From Melastoma dodecandrum (taxonomy: Eukaryota; Streptophyta; Magnoliopsida; Myrtales; Melastomataceae): 64,000 nt of DNA. The position numbers and the translations under genes were made by a program. The stretch lies in contig JARUPY010000539.1 of the NCBI GenBank assembly GCA_029817715.1, forward strand, positions 843,501 to 907,500, read 5' to 3'. Positions 59,296 through 64,000 of this stretch are shown here, piece after piece (position 1 is the stretch's first letter; every line of letters starts with the position of its first letter). The notes beneath the pieces were generated by a model, which was not told the origin of the DNA, made no database searches, and saw only the letters and a list, made by a program, of their open reading frames with translations.

Positions 59296-59685
59296 CTACT
59301 TCGCTAACACACATAAAATTATCCCAACACATATGACAATTACAATAATACATAATAACTTCATATCTTTCACATTTTCTTCAACTTTAGCCGACTGTAT
59401 CTACACTGTCCTTAAACGTGCTTCTAGGGTCGAATTTTTAGATCGGGCTTCTTCTTCCTGAAATTGCTTCATCAACATAGGAGTATCCACTCACAGAAAA
59501 AATCAACACCCTCCATCAAACTTGTATCTACAGCAGCCAAAGAATCTTCTCACATTGTTCATTTCAGTATGAGCAGTCCTGATAACGCATTCCATACCAG
59601 AGAAGCGCTTCACATTCTTGTTCTTCTCAATGCAGCTCGAACTATCCATGACGCTGCTTGTCCTACTTTCACGTTTGCTAGACAT
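59296..59685 (-). pseudogene. Decayed GRF zinc-finger / coiled-coil / tail-anchor gene of MULE-2
   Basis: Reading from MSSKRESRTSSVMDSSS, the GRF-like core appears as ECVIRTAHTEMNNVRRFFGC and CRYKFDGGC, then a TGA. The next phase continues FFL, a stop, then VDTPMLMKQFQEEEARSKNS, a further stop, and SAKVEENVKDMKLLCIIVIV followed by ICVGIILCVLAK and TAG. The order zinc finger, short helix, C-terminal membrane helix is the same as in MULE-1, as is the convergent position behind the transposase. Three stops within about 250 bp and loss of the first zinc ligand show it is dead. The identification rests on domain order and the GRF-type Arg-Arg-Phe-Phe-x-Cys and final Cys blocks. Confidence 0.65.
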
Positions 59686-59689
59686 TGCT

Positions 59690-59750
59690 GCTAGTAACGT
59701 CCTACTGTCCTACTGTCACGTCTGCTTGTCCTACTGTCACGTCTGCAGAT
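59690..59750 (+). repeat. Short tandem repeat GTCCTACTGTCACGTCTGC
   Basis: Two near-perfect copies and a partial copy, immediately upstream of the MULE-2 accessory gene start; possible promoter or subterminal repeat. Confidence 0.7.
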
Positions 59751-59819
59751 AAACAGCAACAACATTATATGTCAATAACTACCTAAGAACAACGACGACA
59801 ACCACAAATTACAGACAAG

Positions 59820-60060
59820 GGCAGGGGAGGGGGCTGCGACGAGGGGAGGAGACTGCTACGGGGGAGGGGGCTGTTGCTGTAGGGAGGGGGGAGGGGGTTG
59901 CTGCTGAGGGGGAAGGAGGCACGGGAGAGGGGGGAGGAGGTTGTTGCGGGGAGGGGGGAGGAAGCTGCTGCTGGTGGGAAGGGGCTGCAGCTGCTGGGAA
60001 GGAAGCACAGGGGGGAGGCTGCAGTGGGGAGGGGTGAGGGGGCTGCTGCGGATGAGGGCG
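59820..60060 (+). repeat. G-rich subterminal region of MULE-2
   Basis: Runs of GGGGAGGGGGG with GCTGCTG units, the inverted counterpart of the C-rich region at 55840-56170, extending the inverted symmetry of the element beyond its TIRs. Confidence 0.7.
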
Positions 60061-60197
60061 AATTTGGTCTGGTTTGGAGCGATTGTCTGATTTGGGGCTG
60101 ATTTAGGAAACAAAATTAATTTAGGGTTTTCAATTTGGGAAATCGAAAATGGGAAAAATAATTTAGGGTTTTCAATTTGCCATGTCAGCTGATAGAC

Positions 60198-60360
60198 GGC
60201 GATTAAACGACGTCAATGGACACGTACTAGCCACGTCGGATTCCGTCCGAGGGTCGGGTGGACGGAGGTTATCTTTGAGATAACGAACAAATGTGATGCT
60301 AGCTGATGATATTATTAAAAGTTTTGGGTAAATCAGAAAAACGGGCCAAATTTCAGGGTA
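60198..60360 (-). repeat. MULE-2 right terminal inverted repeat
   Basis: Inverted partner of the left terminus, ending CCAAATTTCAGGGTA. Confidence 0.88.
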
Positions 60361-63298
60361 GAATTAATAATTTGACAATTTTTTTTATTTCACGTTTATT
60401 TCGTGACGGTCGATTTCATTTTATACCGTGCGGGAAATGCCCGCGAGAGAAATTCCCGTCGATGTCGACGGGTGGGGGATCCCCACCAGTAACCCTAGAG
60501 GCGATCGGGTGGTGGTTATATATAATAGAAAATATGATTTCATTATGTCAAATTGGGATTGCGTTGTTGTGATGCGGACGTGAAGGCCGAGGTTAAAATA
60601 ATTGGGTGGGGGGAGGTCACGGATGTGAAGATATATATATTTATTTTGTTGTTAGTTAAACAGTATTTTTTTTTTTTTAAAATAACTCAAATGGGGTTGA
60701 TGGATCTGAATCTCTGAATGGTGTTTGAAGGGTGGTGGTGACATCTGAGGATGTTGCTTTCCTCTTGACCATAATCACATGCTTATGTCATCCCTTTCAT
60801 TATTATAAGGAGAGATTAGACTTAGTGATCCCATTTGGTTAAAAAAATTGGCATGTGGAGACACGTCCCCCCCCCCCCCCTAGGTGCATGCGACGAGAGC
60901 ATGCATGCATGCAGGCAGGCAGAGCTTCTTTTAAAGAAAGAGTAAAATATTGTTCGATTAATACGATACATGGAGAGACGTGCATGGATGTAAATTATGG
61001 TAATAGTTTCGGAGTTGATGATGATAATGGTGGTTGGTCCCCTTCTTCAGACTGACTGTTTGACAATTCTTTGTAATAATGAATGAAAATTTTCAATAAT
61101 TGATGCAAAGTAAGTTGTGTGTTGTCTAATCCTAGGACGCGCATCCCTCCTCCCCCAGGAAAAACCCACCGCACTCAAATCCTTCCCAACAAAATCCAAA
61201 ATATTTTAGCTAATTAAGAAGATAATTCCATGTTCATTTTCCTCCCTGGAGACACACCAGCCAGGATGACGATTAAGACGCCATTTCTCTATTATTGAGG
61301 ACGTCGTTGTCATTTTTAATGATCTTGACCAATTGCATCATTTGTATTTGATTGGGTTTTTGTTAACTAGTTAAGCTCCTAAATATATTAAATTTTATGT
61401 TTTCAAAAGGGATTTTGTTAACGCGTGTAGTTAATGCTTTTTTTATATTCAGCAATTTAGCATTTATTTTGCTAATGTATTTTGGAATATATTAAAATTA
61501 TTAGATTACAATTAACGTCATGTTATTACTGTTTATAACCCAAGTCCTAATGACACCTGTTAACAATACCCTTTGATAAAGATTACGTAATAAATGCAAA
61601 AAAATTATCATTATCATTATCAATGTGTATTTAATACTTGTTAACTAAGTAAACTCGTTAACAAATTCCAATTTAATAAAAAAGATGCCCGCCCACCTAA
61701 TCCCAGAGTAGGTGTTTTCACCTCCCTACGTCCCTCGAGTCAACGCAGGCAGGCAGACGATGATTTATTGGTTAATTATTATTATTACAGGAGGAAGGGA
61801 GGAGGGAGTCATGTGCTTAACAATTGAAATCCCCGAGGGAGCTAAAACTTCTTCCTACCTTAGCCTACAAGATAAAGAGATGATGATGATGTTTATGGTG
61901 TCTGTCCGAAGGAAGGAATGGAGGAGGGTTTGTTAAGTGGCACTTTCATTATTATTATTAATAATAAATGAACCATTTTATTAAATATTATAAATAAGTT
62001 TTAATGACTGGTTTTTAACGAACCAGTCAAAAGAGAGAAGTCAACTAAATAAGTTTTGTTCGTTTGTGTTTGAGGGAGGGGGCAAGTAGAACGAATGACG
62101 GGGAAGTACAACTGGGGGAGGGTCTTTTGTTCGTGGGGTTAGCGGGATTTGATTGATATCGATTTGGGGAGGGGTTGACTGGCTGTCTGCGTGGCGTGGC
62201 GATCACATCCCATCTCTCTCTCTCTTTTCTTTTCTTTTTTTTTTTAAAGGAGAAGGGGAGGTCTTCGGCGACCCGTGTTTCTTGGGCTCTTTATAGGTAA
62301 TTACTCCTGGCCCAATATCACAACCATCGTCGGCCGGCCTCTCCTTCGTCCCCAGGACCACATTCCCCCTCTCCCTACCTACCCACTGGTCCCTTCCTTT
62401 CTCTGAAAACGATGAAATGAATTATTGGTCGGATGACCGCTGTTATCCTGGCTTGCCTGCTTGTTGTGCGATTAATGCAAGAAGGAAGTAGGAACTCTCT
62501 TCTTGGGCCATTTTTCTGTTCTGCCGCGCCTTCGTCCGCCGTGTTATGTCGTGATACTTCTTTTTTTCTTGATGAGGAGGGAATTAAGAGCCGTCGGCGG
62601 GAGAGTTATCGTGTTATCTTCACCTTACAGGTGCTTGGAGTTGTCCAGTCGAGAATCAGATACAAGGCTGTTGCTTAAAGAGCTCCCGACGCTCTTTCCG
62701 ATGACCGAATGGCGTCGGTCATCTGAAATGCTTATCTTTCGGTGCTCACAGCCGGTGGGGATTGTAAGTATCCTGAGCTCCCTCCTAGGTTCTTACACGA
62801 ACCTAAGCAGTGTTCCTTTGCCGAATGCTGGAATTGATAGGTCGGTGATTATCTCTAAATAATTTCCAGTGAAGTCGAATATAGGTAATTCTACTCGTAC
62901 TTCCAGAGAATAAATTCAAGAGGATGACTATGATCCCGGCCATCTTGTAGCCTGAGAAGGTCAACTGTGATGTGATACGAATACAATCCCTTGGGGAAGT
63001 TAATTCTTTAGCAGATTATAAAACTGCCCATGTTGAAATGGTGCATTCATTATAGAAAGAGGTTAAGTTAAATGGCGGGTGGGTCTGTCTTAGGACAAAT
63101 GAAGGTGAAAGGCGGTACTTGAAACACAGTTTACATTTCAATGTCAGTACAGAACAGACTACATTTGGAACGTTAATATGACTTGAAGGGACTACATTTC
63201 ATAACTGAGTTATATTAGAACCCATGGAGAAGCTCTTGGAAATAGAGAATCGCTGCTCTCGGGAAGTAATTCACCTTAAGGCAAGCTCGATCTGCCCA
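60361..63298. other. AT-rich intergenic spacer with simple repeats
   Basis: No gene supported. Noted are a 14-C run (60867-60880), ATGC/AGGC microsatellites (60898-60920), a CT run (62214-62224) and a few short frames (62433-62862) without domain resemblance, which may belong to an unseen leader. Confidence 0.5.
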
Positions 63299-64000
63299 TC
63301 AGAAGTCTGTTAGGCATGACTTGTGGCCGCTATGATCTGTGAAAGGCAGGAGAAAATTTGGTGACATCGGTAGCCATTCGCGAGTTTAAAGATCTCTCCT
63401 TAAGCTATATTAAACTGAAGCATCCAAAATTTCTCCTACGATTTGACTATTCGACCACATCAAACAGCACTTGTGATCTTTGTTTTCCACTCAATAAGCA
63501 TTCTTGTCAACCCTAATCCCAACTGCTATAGGTAATCCATCTATAATGCTCGGACTAGTAACCATCTAACTATTTATCCGCAGTCGAATGGCATACAAAG
63601 CTTATTCATTTTCCAATAAGTGGAATATAACGCTTACCAATTACCAATTACCATGTTTCCCTACTCTTTTCATCATCTGTTCTGCCCTGTACTCCTTTAC
63701 TCGCCGAGCCTTTGACCTCATTTCTGCGAAGAGCTTCTCCGTCTCGGCAATAATCTGCTTCGGCAGATTTACTTCAAGCCAATCAAGCCACTCTCTAACA
63801 GTAATCTGACATAAATCCGGTGTCTGGTCAGACATCATTGCATCCACTTTCCCTTCAGAACCAGTCTCACTTCTAACATCAGTATTGTCACAACCAGCAC
63901 TCCCCTTTTGGATACTGGGATCAACACATTCTTTCTCTTCGTCAATGTCGCTAGATTCCCTGTTTCCATCAGGTAAATCCCTTGCCGACTCAATTTCGCC
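63299..64000 (-). CDS. 3' part of an unrecognised gene, cut by window edge
   Basis: An exon open from the window edge down to 63652 reads an acidic Ser-rich segment (GEIESARDLPDGNRESSDID, SETGSEGKVDAMMSDQTP). A helical charged block follows (ITVREWLDWLEVNLPKQIIA, LFAEMRSKARRVKEYRAEQM). A donor CATG|GTAATT at 63651 and acceptor CACAG before 63336 allow a last exon ending HSGHKSCLTDF and TGA at 63299. Without that splice the frame ends KHGNW at 63641. I do not recognise the family. Composition suggests a soluble regulatory protein with a C-terminal coiled coil. Confidence 0.55.

Larger units (their letters stand above)
55652..60360 (+). mobile_element. MULE-2: decayed Mutator-like transposon
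   Basis: A 4,709-bp element with 163-bp terminal inverted repeats, a broken MuDR-type transposase (+) and a broken GRF zinc-finger gene (-). Flanking 9-mers (TAGCAGTTA left, GAATTAATA right) do not form a convincing duplication, consistent with age. The inverted repeats share no obvious sequence with those of MULE-1, so it is a separate family. Confidence 0.88.

Noticed and set aside
1..64000. CRISPR arrays, bacterial operons or phage genes
   Set aside because: None seen; intron-rich plant genes throughout.

Overview
The window is nuclear DNA from a flowering plant, most likely a eudicot. The genes carry many short GT-AG introns (two look like GC-AG), AT-rich spacers and promoter motifs typical of plants. 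The proteins include plant-specific families: an LBD transcription factor, a CSLA mannan synthase, the GIPC glycosyltransferase GINT1 and an ATL RING ligase. I cannot name the species. Exons were joined by hand from splice signals, reading phase and remembered family architecture; there is no transcript support.

Layout, left to right. (1) 1-9.3 kb: 3' part of mevalonate diphosphate decarboxylase (+), an alpha/beta hydrolase (-), a small membrane/coiled-coil protein (-), an unexplained stretch with a degenerate coding trace and a hairpin, and an R3H-SUZ protein (-) broken by an in-frame TGA. (2) 10-23 kb: an MFS carrier (+), a 16-exon Kelch protein (-) and a coiled-coil protein (+). (3) 24.5-29.2 kb: a Mutator-like transposon (MULE-1) with 134-bp terminal inverted repeats, a MuDR-type transposase (+) and a convergent GRF zinc-finger/membrane protein gene (-). 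(4) 29.6-39.7 kb: ATL RING-H2 ligase (+), NIFK-like nucleolar RRM protein (-), a methyltransferase (-) and CSLA (+). (5) 40.8-54.8 kb: CWF19L2-like splicing factor (+), SmD3 (+), a GABA/amino-acid transporter (+), an LBD factor (-) and GINT1 (-). (6) 55.65-60.36 kb: a second, decayed MULE (MULE-2) with 163-bp inverted repeats and the same two-gene plan. (7) 60.4-64 kb: mostly AT-rich spacer, then the 3' part of an unrecognised gene (-).

The host genes are ordinary and functionally unrelated: isoprenoid synthesis, nucleolar and spliceosome housekeeping, cell-wall mannan and sphingolipid glycosylation, transport. The item most worth following is the pair of MULEs. They have unrelated inverted repeats, yet each carries a transposase followed by a convergent small gene with the order GRF zinc finger, coiled coil, C-terminal membrane anchor. 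This recalls mudrA/mudrB of maize MuDR but uses a different second protein, so it may be a recurrent accessory module of these transposons.
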